The notes under the pieces are model-generated. The model was not told the DNA's origin. It searched no databases and saw only the letters and a list, made by a program, of their open reading frames with translations. This document shows positions 17,670 through 29,195 of a stretch of DNA of 64,000 nt, piece by piece. Position 1 is the stretch's first letter, and the number at the start of each line of letters is the position of its first letter. The stretch covers positions 1 to 64,000 of the forward strand of contig JAQISU010000115.1 in NCBI GenBank assembly GCA_029339505.1, in the 5' to 3' direction. The stretch is from Unio delphinus. Lineage: Eukaryota; Mollusca; Bivalvia; Unionida; Unionidae. The position numbers and the translations under genes are program-made.

Positions 17670-18710
17670 TTGGATAATCCGATTAAACTAAATAACAGGT
17701 TCCTACCACTACAGGTTTTAGATACACCACCGAACCGAAAACCCGAAAACCAACTAACATCGAATCCAAGACCAAACGCACAGATCGTTAACTCTGAAAA
17801 GCAACAACATCGAGTACCAAGTTCGAACCCTACGAAGCCAACATTGACAAGCACCTTCTCAACAACACCACTGAACACGCCGAAGGACACAACACCAACA
17901 ACATCAGGTCTTGTCAAACCATTGGGGGACGCTCTAAGTGGTCTAATAACACCAAGGACTCCTTCTCCAAAGCCGAATAGGACACCAGGCCGACGATCAC
18001 GGTCCCCTAGCCGCTCACCATCTCCCAGCAGCTCACGCTCGATGTCACCATGCTACCCTGTGCAGACGTATGCTGCCGTTACACTATCACCACCGAAGGT
18101 AACACGATTTACACGACACCGTGGCAACAAAGCGGAATGGAAATTACCGAGATTTACCCATTCAACAGTGATAATTGGAGACTCAAACGTATCCCGAATT
18201 AGGAATGAAACTGGCAACAAACACCTACAAATTGAGTCGTATCCGGGAGCAAGAATATGTCATTTTCAAGCCATGTTTAGGAATTACCAACACCAAGACA
18301 AACCAAAGGAAATAATTATTCACGTAGGGATTAATGACAGGGATAACAACAACAACACCGGAGTGGCGCAAAGCATGACGAATTTAGCACAGATCGCTAA
18401 AGCAACATTCCCAGACTCGGAAATATTCCTGGCACAAACCCCAGTTTCCAACACCATGGATGAAATAAGACCACGAGAAGCGTTCAACATCAGGAAACTC
18501 AACGAACATTTGACTAAAATCACGGTGCAAGGAGTAAGCCACCTAGATAGCAACATCAGGGGTGGTTGCTTTTTTGAGTCAGACGGGATTCATTGGTGCC
18601 CCAGAACAGCCAACAGCATCGTCAATAAATGGGTACATCAACTCAGGGTGTACAAGTCGGTTTTTTGTCCAGTCCAGAAGGGCACAGCCAGGACAATGAA
18701 ACACAATTAG
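17670..18710 (+). CDS. U6 ORF1, SGNH/GDSL-like hydrolase
   Basis: Protein identical to U3 ORF1. Confidence 0.77.
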   Translation: MDNPIKLNNRFLPLQVLDTPPNRKPENQLTSNPRPNAQIVNSEKQQHRVPSSNPTKPTLTSTFSTTPLNTPKDTTPTTSGLVKPLGDALSGLITPRTPSPKPNRTPGRRSRSPSRSPSPSSSRSMSPCYPVQTYAAVTLSPPKVTRFTRHRGNKAEWKLPRFTHSTVIIGDSNVSRIRNETGNKHLQIESYPGARICHFQAMFRNYQHQDKPKEIIIHVGINDRDNNNNTGVAQSMTNLAQIAKATFPDSEIFLAQTPVSNTMDEIRPREAFNIRKLNEHLTKITVQGVSHLDSNIRGGCFFESDGIHWCPRTANSIVNKWVHQLRVYKSVFCPVQKGTARTMKHN

Positions 18711-20218
18711 GTAGCAGTGTGGTGAACCTAAGCTCTAGGAGACTTTCTATTTCGGAGAAATCACTTTTAGAAAAGGGTTTGAAATTCATTCCAGCACCAA
18801 AATATATTGATCACTGCGAAATTACGAAACCAATTAAAGAATTCACTAGAAAATTAATGATCAATAAATTCTTTCATTCAAAGAAAACTATGATTAAGAC
18901 GCCTTTCACAGATAAAAGCAATTGGTGCCCACCGCCTTCAACCCTTACACCATCAATTCGAGAGATAACCGACCGTATCTTTAAAAGGGTTTCTAAGATG
19001 CAAATGAGAAGAGAAACACCTAATCTTCCGACTAACGAGTTTGCAGCTTTACAAACACTTCGCAATGACTCTGACATTGTTATTAAAAAGGCGGACAAAG
19101 GTTCAGCAACGGTTATCTTAGATAAAAAGGATTATATTTGGGAAATAGATCGACAACTTGCTAATTCTAAGCATTACAGGAAATTAGATCAACCTATTTA
19201 TCATACTACAAGTAAACAAATAACTAACATCATACATCGGCTGGTAAACAACAAAAAGATCAGTAAAAAACAGGTGCAGTACTTAACACCAGCCGAGAAC
19301 CCGAGGCCAAGGCATATTTATACTTTACCAAAAATTCACAAAAGCCCCGAATCCTGGTCTATTCCGTTTCAAATTCCACCAGGAAGACCAATAATATCTG
19401 ATGTGGGGAGTGAATCATATCGCATTTCGGAATATATAGACTCATTCTTAGCACCATTGGCAGCTAAACACTCATCATATCTCAGAGATACTACGGACTT
19501 TTTAGAAAAAATTAGAGATATCAAATTACCTTCAAACAGCTTTCTTGCCACTTTGGATGTTGAAAGTATGTACACAAATATTGATATTAAGGATGGATTG
19601 AAGGCGGTGTTTAACAGTTTCAAGGCGAATCCAAACCCAAGTAGACCAGATTTAGAAATTTTGGAACTATTGAAACTGTGTTTAGAAAACAATGATTTTG
19701 AATTTAATGGCAATTGGTATCTACAAATTTCAGGAACAGCTATGGGAAAGAAATTCGCCCCAAGTTATGCAAATATTTGTATGGCAGAGTGGGAAAAAGC
19801 CGCATTCAATAGTTGTCAACTTCTTCCCGCAGTATATTTAAGGTTTCTGGATGATATTTTTCTGATTTGGACTTATTCCAAGGACGAGTTTGATCAATTT
19901 ATCCAAACTTTAAATAATTTCCATCCTTCCGTAAAACTTAAAGCTATCGTCAGCGACACTTCTGTCGATTTTCTGGATACAACCGTTTTTAAAGGACCCA
20001 TGTTTGGAAATACCGGTATTTTAGATACAAAGGTATTCTTTAAGTCCACAGACACACATCAGTTACTGCATAAATCTTCTTTTCACCCTAAGCACACCTT
20101 TAAGGGGATCCTAAAATCACAAATTATTAGATTTGACAGAATTTGTTCTAGGAAGGTAGATTTTCAGAGGGCTACAAACACACTGTTTAGAGTTTTAAGA
20201 ACACGAGGGTATTCCTAG
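18629..20218 (+). CDS. U6 ORF2, reverse transcriptase truncated at codon 530
   Basis: 529 codons ending at the recurrent TAG (20216-20218). It has a private F384C change shortly after motif B and the silent codon-31 GTG. Confidence 0.87.
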   Translation: MGTSTQGVQVGFLSSPEGHSQDNETQLGSSVVNLSSRRLSISEKSLLEKGLKFIPAPKYIDHCEITKPIKEFTRKLMINKFFHSKKTMIKTPFTDKSNWCPPPSTLTPSIREITDRIFKRVSKMQMRRETPNLPTNEFAALQTLRNDSDIVIKKADKGSATVILDKKDYIWEIDRQLANSKHYRKLDQPIYHTTSKQITNIIHRLVNNKKISKKQVQYLTPAENPRPRHIYTLPKIHKSPESWSIPFQIPPGRPIISDVGSESYRISEYIDSFLAPLAAKHSSYLRDTTDFLEKIRDIKLPSNSFLATLDVESMYTNIDIKDGLKAVFNSFKANPNPSRPDLEILELLKLCLENNDFEFNGNWYLQISGTAMGKKFAPSYANICMAEWEKAAFNSCQLLPAVYLRFLDDIFLIWTYSKDEFDQFIQTLNNFHPSVKLKAIVSDTSVDFLDTTVFKGPMFGNTGILDTKVFFKSTDTHQLLHKSSFHPKHTFKGILKSQIIRFDRICSRKVDFQRATNTLFRVLRTRGYS

Positions 20219-20896
20219 CACTTTCTCAGACAAATTAAGAACAATGCAATAGAAAATTTTGATACCAAACTACACGGAGTAGCTAAAGCAAAACCATGTA
20301 ATAGCAGTCGCTGCAGCACTTGCCCATTTTTACAGGAAACACACATTTTCAAAAGTCAGCAGACTAATCAAACCTTTTATATTAAGCAAAATCTTTCATG
20401 CGATTCTAAAAACGTCATATACCTCATCACATGTAAGAAATGTGGAATACAATATGTGGGACAGACCAGTCTTACATTAAGAGATAGATTCACTAGACAC
20501 AGATTTGATATCAGACACAAGGCAAATAAAACCGTTCCTAACCATTTTAATACCTCAGACCATTCGATTATCGATTGTTGTATCACGCCAATTGAATATG
20601 TAGCGGATAAAGACAAACTAACGAAAAGAGAACAGTATTGGATACAAAAACTTAAATCATTAATGCCCGGGGGCCTAAATTTACATGAAGAGTTTGAAAA
20701 ACTAATCCCGTTTGTCATTACATATAACACAAAAGCAACACAAGTTGCCAAACTAATGAAACAAGGGTATCTCCAAATTCAGCAGATATTCCCAGCCATA
20801 TTTTCTCATAAATTCATTACAGCTTATTGCAGAAATAAAAATTTAAGTGACTTCATTGTCAGAAGTAAGTTAAAGAGCGAAAGTAATTCTCCCTAG
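20219..20896 (+). pseudogene. U6 untranslated GIY-YIG tail
   Basis: Frame still open to 20896. It carries N648I, shared only with U15, and Q716. Confidence 0.8.
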
Positions 20897-20915
20897 GCCA
20901 GAGCTTATTAGGGTC

Positions 20916-20951
20916 CCCTAACCCTAATCCTAACTCTAAACCTAACCCTAA
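20916..20951 (+). repeat. Telomeric tract U6/U7, 6 hexamers
   Basis: Five fixed hexamers plus one CCCTAA. Confidence 0.97.
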
Positions 20952-21152
20952 CTCGATACAATACAGGAATACCAACGGATTGTCAAGTCTTTCACAACAG
21001 CTCCACCTAGACAACAAACTGACTCCACTAGGGACCCACAAACAACTAACAAAACTGTCAACAATAAAGGGGTCAGCAGTGCATGGGACGTTAATCAATG
21101 GATCCCGAAGAACCCGAGGAGCCATCAGCGAAAATTAAGCCCGCAAAAACCA

Positions 21153-22193
21153 TTGGATAATCCGATTAAACTAAATAACAGGTTCCTACCACTACAGGTT
21201 TTAGATACACCACCGAACCGAAAACCCGAAAACCAACTAACATCGAATCCAAGACCAAACGCACAGATCGTTAACTCTGAAAAGCAACAACATCGAGTAC
21301 CAAGTTCGAACCCTACGAAGCCAACATTGACAAGCACCTTCTCAACAACACCACTGAACACGCCGAAGGACACAACACCAACAACATCAGGTCTTGTCAA
21401 ACCATTGGGGGACGCTCTAAGTGGTCTAATAACACCAAGGACTCCTTCTCCAAAGCCGAATAGGACACCAGGCCGACGATCACGGTCCCCTAGCCGCTCA
21501 CCATCTCCCAGCAGCTCACGCTCGATGTCACCATGCTACCCTGTGCAGACGTATGCTGCCGTTACACTATCACCACCGAAGGTAACACGATTTACACGAC
21601 ACCGTGGCAACAAAGCGGAATGGAAATTACCGAGATTTACCCATTCAACAGTGATAATTGGAGACTCAAACGTATCCCGAATTAGGAATGAAACTGGCAA
21701 CAAACACCTACAAATTGAGTCGTATCCGGGAGCAAGAATATGTCATTTTCAAGCCATGTTTAGGATTTACCAACACCAAGACAAACCAAAGGAAATAATT
21801 ATTCACGTAGGGATTAATGACAGGGATAACAACAACAACACCGGAGTGGCGCAAAGCATGACGAATTTAGCACAGATCGCTAAAGCAACATTCCCAGACT
21901 CGGAAATATTCCTGGCACAAACCCCAGTTTCCAACACCATGGATGAAATAAGACCACGAGAAGCGTTCAACATCAGGAAACTCAACGAACATTTGACTAA
22001 AATCACGGTGCAAGGAGTAAGCCACCTAGATAGCAACATCAGGGGTGGTTGCTTTTTTGAGTCAGACGGGATTCATTGGTGCCCCAGAACAGCCAACAGC
22101 ATCGTCAATAAATGGGTACATCAACTCAGGGTGTACAAGTCGGTTTTTTGTCCAGTCCAGAAGGGCACAGCCAGGACAATGAAACACAATTAG
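21153..22193 (+). CDS. U7 ORF1, SGNH/GDSL-like hydrolase
   Basis: One private change, N205I, between the SGNH blocks; catalytic residues are kept. Confidence 0.77.
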   Translation: MDNPIKLNNRFLPLQVLDTPPNRKPENQLTSNPRPNAQIVNSEKQQHRVPSSNPTKPTLTSTFSTTPLNTPKDTTPTTSGLVKPLGDALSGLITPRTPSPKPNRTPGRRSRSPSRSPSPSSSRSMSPCYPVQTYAAVTLSPPKVTRFTRHRGNKAEWKLPRFTHSTVIIGDSNVSRIRNETGNKHLQIESYPGARICHFQAMFRIYQHQDKPKEIIIHVGINDRDNNNNTGVAQSMTNLAQIAKATFPDSEIFLAQTPVSNTMDEIRPREAFNIRKLNEHLTKITVQGVSHLDSNIRGGCFFESDGIHWCPRTANSIVNKWVHQLRVYKSVFCPVQKGTARTMKHN

Positions 22194-24379
22194 GTAGCAG
22201 TGTCGTGAACCTAAGCTCTAGGAGACTTTCTATTTCGGAGAAATCACTTTTAGAAAAGGGTTTGAAATTCATTCCAGCACCAAAATATATTGATCACTGC
22301 GAAATTACGAAACCAATTAAAGAATTCACTAGAAAATTAATGATCAATAAATTCTTTCATTCAAAGAAAACTATGATTAAGACGCCTTTCACAGATAAAA
22401 GCAATTGGTGCCCACCGCCTTCAACCCTTACACCATCAATTCGAGAGATAACCGACCGTATCTTTAAAAGGGTTTCTAAGATGCAAATGAGAAGAGAAAC
22501 ACCTAATCTTCCGACTAACGAGTTTGCAGCTTTACAAACACTTCGCAATGACTCTGACATTGTTATTAAAAAGGCGGACAAAGGTTCAGCAACGGTTATC
22601 TTAGATAAAAAGGATTATATTTGGGAAATAGATCGACAACTTGCTAATTCTAAGCATTACAGGAAATTAGATCAACCTATTTATCATACTACAAGTAAAC
22701 AAATAACTAACATCATACATCGGCTGGTAAACAACAAAAAGATCAGTAAAAAACAGGTGCAGTACTTAACACCAGCCGAGAACCCGAGGCCAAGGCATAT
22801 TTATACTTTACCAAAAATTCACAAAAGCCCCGAATCCTGGTCTATTCCGTTTCAAATTCCACCAGGAAGACCAATAATATCTGATGTGGGGAGTGAATCA
22901 TATCGCATTTCGGAATATATAGACTCATTCTTAGCACCATTGGCAGCTAAACACTCATCATATCTCAGAGATACTACGGACTTTTTAGAAAAAATTAGAG
23001 ATATCAAATTACCTTCAAACAGCTTTCTTGCCACTTTGGATGTTGAAAGTATGTACACAAATATTGATATTAAGGATGGATTGAAGGCGGTGTTTAACAG
23101 TTTCAAGGCGAATCCAAACCCAAGTAGACCAGATTTAGAAATTTTGGAACTATTGAAACTGTGTTTAGAAAACAATGATTTTGAATTTAATGGCAATTGG
23201 TATCTACAAATTTCAGGAACAGCTATGGGAAAGAAATTCGCCCCAAGTTATGCAAATATTTTTATGGCAGAGTGGGAAAAAGCCGCATTCAATAGTTGTC
23301 AACTTCTTCCCGCAGTATATTTAAGGTTTCTGGATGATATTTTTCTGATTTGGACTTATTCCAAGGACGAGTTTGATCAATTTATCCAAACTTTAAATAA
23401 TTTCCATCCTTCCGTAAAACTTAAAGCTATCGTCAGCGACACTTCTGTCGATTTTCTGGATACAACCGTTTTTAAAGGACCCATGTTTGGAAATACCGGT
23501 ATTTTAGATACAAAGGTATTCTTTAAGTCCACAGACACACATCAGTTACTGCATAAATCTTCTTTTCACCCTAAGCACACCTTTAAGGGGATCCTAAAAT
23601 CACAAATTATTAGATTTGACAGAATTTGTTCTAGGAAGGTAGATTTTCAGAGGGCTACAAACACACTGTTTAGAGTTTTAAGAACACGAGGGTATTCCAA
23701 GCACTTTCTCAGACAAATTAAGAACAATGCAATAGAAAATTTTGATACCAAACTACACGGAGTAGCTAAAGCAAAACCATGTAATAGCAGTCGCTGCAGC
23801 ACTTGCCCATTTTTACAGGAAACACACATTTTCAAAAGTCAGCAGACTAATCAAACCTTTTATATTAAGCAAAATCTTTCATGCGATTCTAAAAACGTCA
23901 TATACCTCATCACATGTAAGAAATGTGGAATACAATATGTGGGACAGACCAGTCTTACATTAAGAGATAGATTCACTAGACACAGATTTGATATCAGACA
24001 CAAGGCAAATAAAACCGTTCCTAACCATTTTAATACCTCAGACCATTCGATTAACGATTGTTGTATCACGCCAATTGAATATGTAGCGGATAAAGACAAA
24101 CTAACGAAAAGAGAACAGTATTGGATACAAAAACTTAAATCATTAATGCCCGGGGGCCTAAATTTACATGAAGAGTTTGAAAAACTAATCCCGTTTGTCA
24201 TTACATATAACACAAAAGCAACACAAGTTGCCAAACTAATGAAACAAGGGTATCTCGAAATTCAGCAGATATTCCCAGCCATATTTTCTCATAAATTCAT
24301 TACAGCTTATTGCAGAAATAAAAATTTAAGTGACTTCATTGTCAGAAGTAAGTTAAAGAGCGAAAGTAATTCTCCCTAG
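22112..24379 (+). CDS. U7 ORF2, PLE reverse transcriptase with GIY-YIG endonuclease
   Basis: 755 codons, identical in protein to U4 ORF2 (E716). Confidence 0.94.
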   Translation: MGTSTQGVQVGFLSSPEGHSQDNETQLGSSVVNLSSRRLSISEKSLLEKGLKFIPAPKYIDHCEITKPIKEFTRKLMINKFFHSKKTMIKTPFTDKSNWCPPPSTLTPSIREITDRIFKRVSKMQMRRETPNLPTNEFAALQTLRNDSDIVIKKADKGSATVILDKKDYIWEIDRQLANSKHYRKLDQPIYHTTSKQITNIIHRLVNNKKISKKQVQYLTPAENPRPRHIYTLPKIHKSPESWSIPFQIPPGRPIISDVGSESYRISEYIDSFLAPLAAKHSSYLRDTTDFLEKIRDIKLPSNSFLATLDVESMYTNIDIKDGLKAVFNSFKANPNPSRPDLEILELLKLCLENNDFEFNGNWYLQISGTAMGKKFAPSYANIFMAEWEKAAFNSCQLLPAVYLRFLDDIFLIWTYSKDEFDQFIQTLNNFHPSVKLKAIVSDTSVDFLDTTVFKGPMFGNTGILDTKVFFKSTDTHQLLHKSSFHPKHTFKGILKSQIIRFDRICSRKVDFQRATNTLFRVLRTRGYSKHFLRQIKNNAIENFDTKLHGVAKAKPCNSSRCSTCPFLQETHIFKSQQTNQTFYIKQNLSCDSKNVIYLITCKKCGIQYVGQTSLTLRDRFTRHRFDIRHKANKTVPNHFNTSDHSINDCCITPIEYVADKDKLTKREQYWIQKLKSLMPGGLNLHEEFEKLIPFVITYNTKATQVAKLMKQGYLEIQQIFPAIFSHKFITAYCRNKNLSDFIVRSKLKSESNSP

Positions 24380-24398
24380 GCCAGAGCTTATTAGGGTC

Positions 24399-24470
24399 CC
24401 CTAACCCTAATCCTAACTCTAAACCTAACCCTAACCCTAACCCTAACCCTAACCCTAACCCTAACCCTAA
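24399..24470 (+). repeat. Telomeric tract U7/U8, 12 hexamers
   Basis: Five fixed hexamers plus seven CCCTAA. Confidence 0.97.
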
Positions 24471-24671
24471 CTCGATACAATACAGGAATACCAACGGATT
24501 GTCAAGTTTTTCACAACAGCTCCACCTAGACAACAAACTGACTCCACTAGGGACCCACAAACAACTAACAAAACTGTCAACAATAAAGGGGTCAGCAGTG
24601 CATGGGACGTTAATCAATGGATCCCGAAGAACCCGAGGAGCCATCAGCGAAAATTAAGCCCGCAAAAACCA

Positions 24672-25712
24672 TTGGATAATCCGATTAAACTAAATAACAG
24701 GTTCCTACCACTACAGGTTTTAGATACACCACCGAACCGAAAACCCGAAAACCAACTAACATCGAATCCAAGACCAAACGCACAGATCGTTAACTCTGAA
24801 AAGCAACAACATCGAGTACCAAGTTCGAACCCTACGAAGCCAACATTGACAAGCACCTTCTCAACAACACCACTGAACACGCCGAAGGACACAACACCAA
24901 CAACATCAGGTCTTGTCAAACCATTGGGGGACGCTCTAAGTGGTCTAATAACACCAAGGACTCCTTCTCCAAAGCCGAATAGGACACCAGGCCGACGATC
25001 ACGGTCCCCTAGCCGCTCACCATCTCCCAGCAGCTCACGCTCGATGTCACCATGCTACCCTGTGCAGACGTATGCTGCCGTTACACTATCACCACCGAAG
25101 GTAACACGATTTACACGACACCGTGGCAACAAAGCGGAATGGAAATTACCGAGATTTACCCATTCAACAGTGATAATTGGAGACTCAAACGTATCCCGAA
25201 TTAGGAATGAAACTGGCAACAAACACCTACAAATTGAGTCGTATCCGGGAGCAAGAATATGTCATTTTCAAGCCATGTTTAGGAATTACCAACACCAAGA
25301 CAAACCAAAGGAAATAATTATTCACGTAGGGATTAATGACAGGGATAACAACAACAACACCGGAGTGGCGCAAAGCATGACGAATTTAGCACAGATCGCT
25401 AAAGCAACATTCCCAGACTCGGAAATATTCCTGGCACAAACCCCAGTTTCCAACACCATGGATGAAATAAGACCACGAGAAGCGTTCAACATCAGGAAAC
25501 TCAACGAACATTTGACTAAAATCACGGTGCAAGGAGTAAGCCACCTAGATAGCAACATCAGGGGTGGTTGCTTTTTTGAGTCAGACGGGATTCATTGGTG
25601 CCCCAGAACAGCCAACAGCATCGTCAATAAATGGGTACATCAACTCAGGGTGTACAAGTCGGTTTTTTGTCCAGTCCAGAAGGGCACAGCCAGGACAATG
25701 AAACACAATTAG
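24672..25712 (+). CDS. U8 ORF1, SGNH/GDSL-like hydrolase
   Basis: Protein identical to U3 ORF1. Confidence 0.77.
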   Translation: MDNPIKLNNRFLPLQVLDTPPNRKPENQLTSNPRPNAQIVNSEKQQHRVPSSNPTKPTLTSTFSTTPLNTPKDTTPTTSGLVKPLGDALSGLITPRTPSPKPNRTPGRRSRSPSRSPSPSSSRSMSPCYPVQTYAAVTLSPPKVTRFTRHRGNKAEWKLPRFTHSTVIIGDSNVSRIRNETGNKHLQIESYPGARICHFQAMFRNYQHQDKPKEIIIHVGINDRDNNNNTGVAQSMTNLAQIAKATFPDSEIFLAQTPVSNTMDEIRPREAFNIRKLNEHLTKITVQGVSHLDSNIRGGCFFESDGIHWCPRTANSIVNKWVHQLRVYKSVFCPVQKGTARTMKHN

Positions 25713-27220
25713 GTAGCAGTGTCGTGAACCTAAGCTCTAGGAGACTTTCTATTTCGGAGAAATCACTTTTAGAAAAGGGTTTGAAATTCATTCCAGCACC
25801 AAAATATATTGATCACTGCGAAATTACGAAACCAATTAAAGAATTCACTAGAAAATTAATGATCAATAAATTCTTTCATTCAAAGAAAACTATGATTAAG
25901 ACGCCTTTCACAGATAAAAGCAATTGGTGCCCACCGCCTTCAACCCTTACACCATCAATTCGAGAGATAACCGACCGTATCTTTAAAAGGGTTTCTAAGA
26001 TGCAAATGAGAAGAGAAACACCTAATCTTCCGACTAACGAGTTTGCAGCTTTACAAACACTTCGCAATGACTCTGACATTGTTATTAAAAAGGCGGACAA
26101 AGGTTCAGCAACGGTTATCTTAGATAAAAAGGATTATATTTGGGAAATAGATCGACAACTTGCTAATTCTAAGCATTACAGGAAATTAGATCAACCTATT
26201 TATCATACTACAAGTAAACAAATAACTAACATCATACATCGGCTGGTAAACAACAAAAAGATCAGTAAAAAACAGGTGCAGTACTTAACACCAGCCGAGA
26301 ACCCGAGGCCAAGGCATATTTATACTTTACCAAAAATTCACAAAAGCCCCGAATCCTGGTCTATTCCGTTTCAAATTCCACCAGGAAGACCAATAATATC
26401 TGATGTGGGGAGTGAATCATATCGCATTTCGGAATATATAGACTCATTCTTAGCACCATTGGCAGCTAAACACTCATCATATCTCAGAGATACTACGGAC
26501 TTTTTAGAAAAAATTAGAGATATCAAATTACCTTCAAACAGCTTTCTTGCCACTTTGGATGTTGAAAGTATGTACACAAATATTGATATTAAGGATGGAT
26601 TGAAGGCGGTGTTTAACAGTTTCAAGGCGAATCCAAACCCAAGTAGACCAGATTTAGAAATTTTGGAACTATTGAAACTGTGTTTAGAAAACAATGATTT
26701 TGAATTTAATGGCAATTGGTATCTACAAATTTCAGGAACAGCTATGGGAAAGAAATTCGCCCCAAGTTATGCAAATATTTTTATGGCAGAGTGGGAAAAA
26801 GCCGCATTCAATAGTTGTCAACTTCTTCCCGCAGTATATTTAAGGTTTCTGGATGATATTTTTCTGATTTGGACTTATTCCAAGGACGAGTTTGATCAAT
26901 TTATCCAAACTTTAAATAATTTCCATCCTTCCGTAAAACTTAAAGCTATCGTCAGCGACACTTCTGTCGATTTTCTGGATACAACCGTTTTTAAAGGACC
27001 CATGTTTGGAAATACCGGTATTTTAGATACAAAGGTATTCTTTAAGTCCACAGACACACATCAGTTACTGCATAAATCTTCTTTTCACCCTAAGCACACC
27101 TTTAAGGGGATCCTAAAATCACAAATTATTAGATTTGACAGAATTTGTTCTAGGAAGGTAGATTTTCAGAGGGCTACAAACACACTGTTTAGAGTTTTAA
27201 GAACACGAGGGTATTCCTAG
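25631..27220 (+). CDS. U8 ORF2, reverse transcriptase truncated at codon 530
   Basis: 529 codons with the same stop as U1; the protein is identical to the truncated U1 product. Confidence 0.87.
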   Translation: MGTSTQGVQVGFLSSPEGHSQDNETQLGSSVVNLSSRRLSISEKSLLEKGLKFIPAPKYIDHCEITKPIKEFTRKLMINKFFHSKKTMIKTPFTDKSNWCPPPSTLTPSIREITDRIFKRVSKMQMRRETPNLPTNEFAALQTLRNDSDIVIKKADKGSATVILDKKDYIWEIDRQLANSKHYRKLDQPIYHTTSKQITNIIHRLVNNKKISKKQVQYLTPAENPRPRHIYTLPKIHKSPESWSIPFQIPPGRPIISDVGSESYRISEYIDSFLAPLAAKHSSYLRDTTDFLEKIRDIKLPSNSFLATLDVESMYTNIDIKDGLKAVFNSFKANPNPSRPDLEILELLKLCLENNDFEFNGNWYLQISGTAMGKKFAPSYANIFMAEWEKAAFNSCQLLPAVYLRFLDDIFLIWTYSKDEFDQFIQTLNNFHPSVKLKAIVSDTSVDFLDTTVFKGPMFGNTGILDTKVFFKSTDTHQLLHKSSFHPKHTFKGILKSQIIRFDRICSRKVDFQRATNTLFRVLRTRGYS

Positions 27221-27898
27221 CACTTTCTCAGACAAATTAAGAACAATGCAATAGAAAATTTTGATACCAAACTACACGGAGTAGCTAAAGCAAAACCATG
27301 TAATAGCAGTCGCTGCAGCACTTGCCCATTTTTACAGGAAACACACATTTTCAAAAGTCAGCAGACTAATCAAACCTTTTATATTAAGCAAAATCTTTCA
27401 TGCGATTCTAAAAACGTCATATACCTCATCACATGTAAGAAATGTGGAATACAATATGTGGGACAGACCAGTCTTACATTAAGAGATAGATTCACTAGAC
27501 ACAGATTTGATATCAGACACAAGGCAAATAAAACCGTTCCTAACCATTTTAATACCTCAGACCATTCGATTAACGATTGTTGTATCACGCCAATTGAATA
27601 TGTAGCGGATAAAGACAAACTAACGAAAAGAGAACAGTATTGGATACAAAAACTTAAATCATTAATGCCCGGGGGCCTAAATTTACATGAAGAGTTTGAA
27701 AAACTAATCCCGTTTGTCATTACATATAACACAAAAGCAACACAAGTTGCCAAACTAATGAAACAAGGGTATCTCCAAATTCAGCAGATATTCCCAGCCA
27801 TATTTTCTCATAAATTCATTACAGCTTATTGCAGAAATAAAAATTTAAGTGACTTCATTGTCAGAAGTAAGTTAAAGAGCGAAAGTAATTCTCCCTAG
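27221..27898 (+). pseudogene. U8 untranslated GIY-YIG tail
   Basis: Frame open to the normal stop; Q716. Confidence 0.8.
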
Positions 27899-27917
27899 GC
27901 CAGAGCTTATTAGGGTC

Positions 27918-27953
27918 CCCTAACCCTAATCCTAACTCTAAACCTAACCCTAA
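27918..27953 (+). repeat. Telomeric tract U8/U9, 6 hexamers
   Basis: Five fixed hexamers plus one CCCTAA. Confidence 0.97.
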
Positions 27954-28154
27954 CTCGATACAATACAGGAATACCAACGGATTGTCAAGTCTTTCACAAC
28001 AGCTCCACCTAGACAACAAACTGACTCCACTAGGGACCCACAAACAACTAACAAAACTGTCAACAATAAAGGGGTCAGCAGTGCATGGGACGTTAATCAA
28101 TGGATCCCGAAGAACCCGAGGAGCCATCAGCGAAAATTAAGCCCGCAAAAACCA

Positions 28155-29195
28155 TTGGATAATCCGATTAAACTAAATAACAGGTTCCTACCACTACAGG
28201 TTTTAGATACACCACCGAACCGAAAACCCGAAAACCAACTAACATCGAATCCAAGACCAAACGCACAGATCGTTAACTCTGAAAAGCAACAACATCGAGT
28301 ACCAAGTTCGAACCCTACGAAGCCAACATTGACAAGCACCTTCTCAACAACACCACTGAACACGCCGAAGGACACAACACCAACAACATCAGGTCTTGTC
28401 AAACCATTGGGGGACGCTCTAAGTGGTCTAATAACACCAAGGACTCCTTCTCCAAAGTCGAATAGGACACCAGGCCGACGATCACGGTCCCCTAGCCGCT
28501 CACCATCTCCCAGCAGCTCACGCTCGATGTCACCATGCTACCCTGTGCAGACGTATGCTGCCGTTACACTATCACCACCGAAGGTAACACGATTTACACG
28601 ACACCGTGGCAACAAAGCGGAATGGAAATTACCGAGATTTACCCATTCAACAGTGATAATTGGAGACTCAAACGTATCCCGAATTAGGAATGAAACTGGC
28701 AACAAACACCTACAAATTGAGTCGTATCCGGGAGCAAGAATATGTCATTTTCAAGCCATGTTTAGGAATTACCAACACCAAGACAAACCAAAGGAAATAA
28801 TTATTCACGTAGGGATTAATGACAGGGATAACAACAACAACACCGGAGTGGCGCAAAGCATGACGAATTTAGCACAGATCGCTAAAGCAACATTCCCAGA
28901 CTCGGAAATATTCCTGGCACAAACCCCAGTTTCCAACACCATGGATGAAATAAGACCACGAGAAGCGTTCAACATCAGGAAACTCAACGAACATTTGACT
29001 AAAATCACGGTGCAAGGAGTAAGCCACCTAGATAGCAACATCAGGGGTGGTTGCTTTTTTGAGTCAGACGGGATTCATTGGTGCCCCAGAACAGCCAACA
29101 GGATCGTCAATAAATGGGTACATCAACTCAGGGTGTACAAGTCGGTTTTTTGTCCAGTCCAGAAGGGCACAGCCAGGACAATGAAACACAATTAG
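28155..29195 (+). CDS. U9 ORF1, SGNH/GDSL-like hydrolase
   Basis: P102S in the low-complexity region and S316R after the catalytic His; otherwise as U3. Confidence 0.77.
   Translation: MDNPIKLNNRFLPLQVLDTPPNRKPENQLTSNPRPNAQIVNSEKQQHRVPSSNPTKPTLTSTFSTTPLNTPKDTTPTTSGLVKPLGDALSGLITPRTPSPKSNRTPGRRSRSPSRSPSPSSSRSMSPCYPVQTYAAVTLSPPKVTRFTRHRGNKAEWKLPRFTHSTVIIGDSNVSRIRNETGNKHLQIESYPGARICHFQAMFRNYQHQDKPKEIIIHVGINDRDNNNNTGVAQSMTNLAQIAKATFPDSEIFLAQTPVSNTMDEIRPREAFNIRKLNEHLTKITVQGVSHLDSNIRGGCFFESDGIHWCPRTANRIVNKWVHQLRVYKSVFCPVQKGTARTMKHN

Larger units (their letters stand above)
17469..20951 (+). mobile_element. PLE unit U6
   Basis: 3483 bp, with the TAG at ORF2 codon 530 and the shortest tract. It shares rare markers with U15. 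Confidence 0.96.
20952..24470 (+). mobile_element. PLE unit U7
   Basis: 3519 bp, both ORFs open, E716/long-tract lineage. Confidence 0.96.
24471..27953 (+). mobile_element. PLE unit U8
   Basis: 3483 bp. The leader has a C-to-T change at 24508, shared with U11 and U17. ORF2 has the codon-530 stop. Confidence 0.96.
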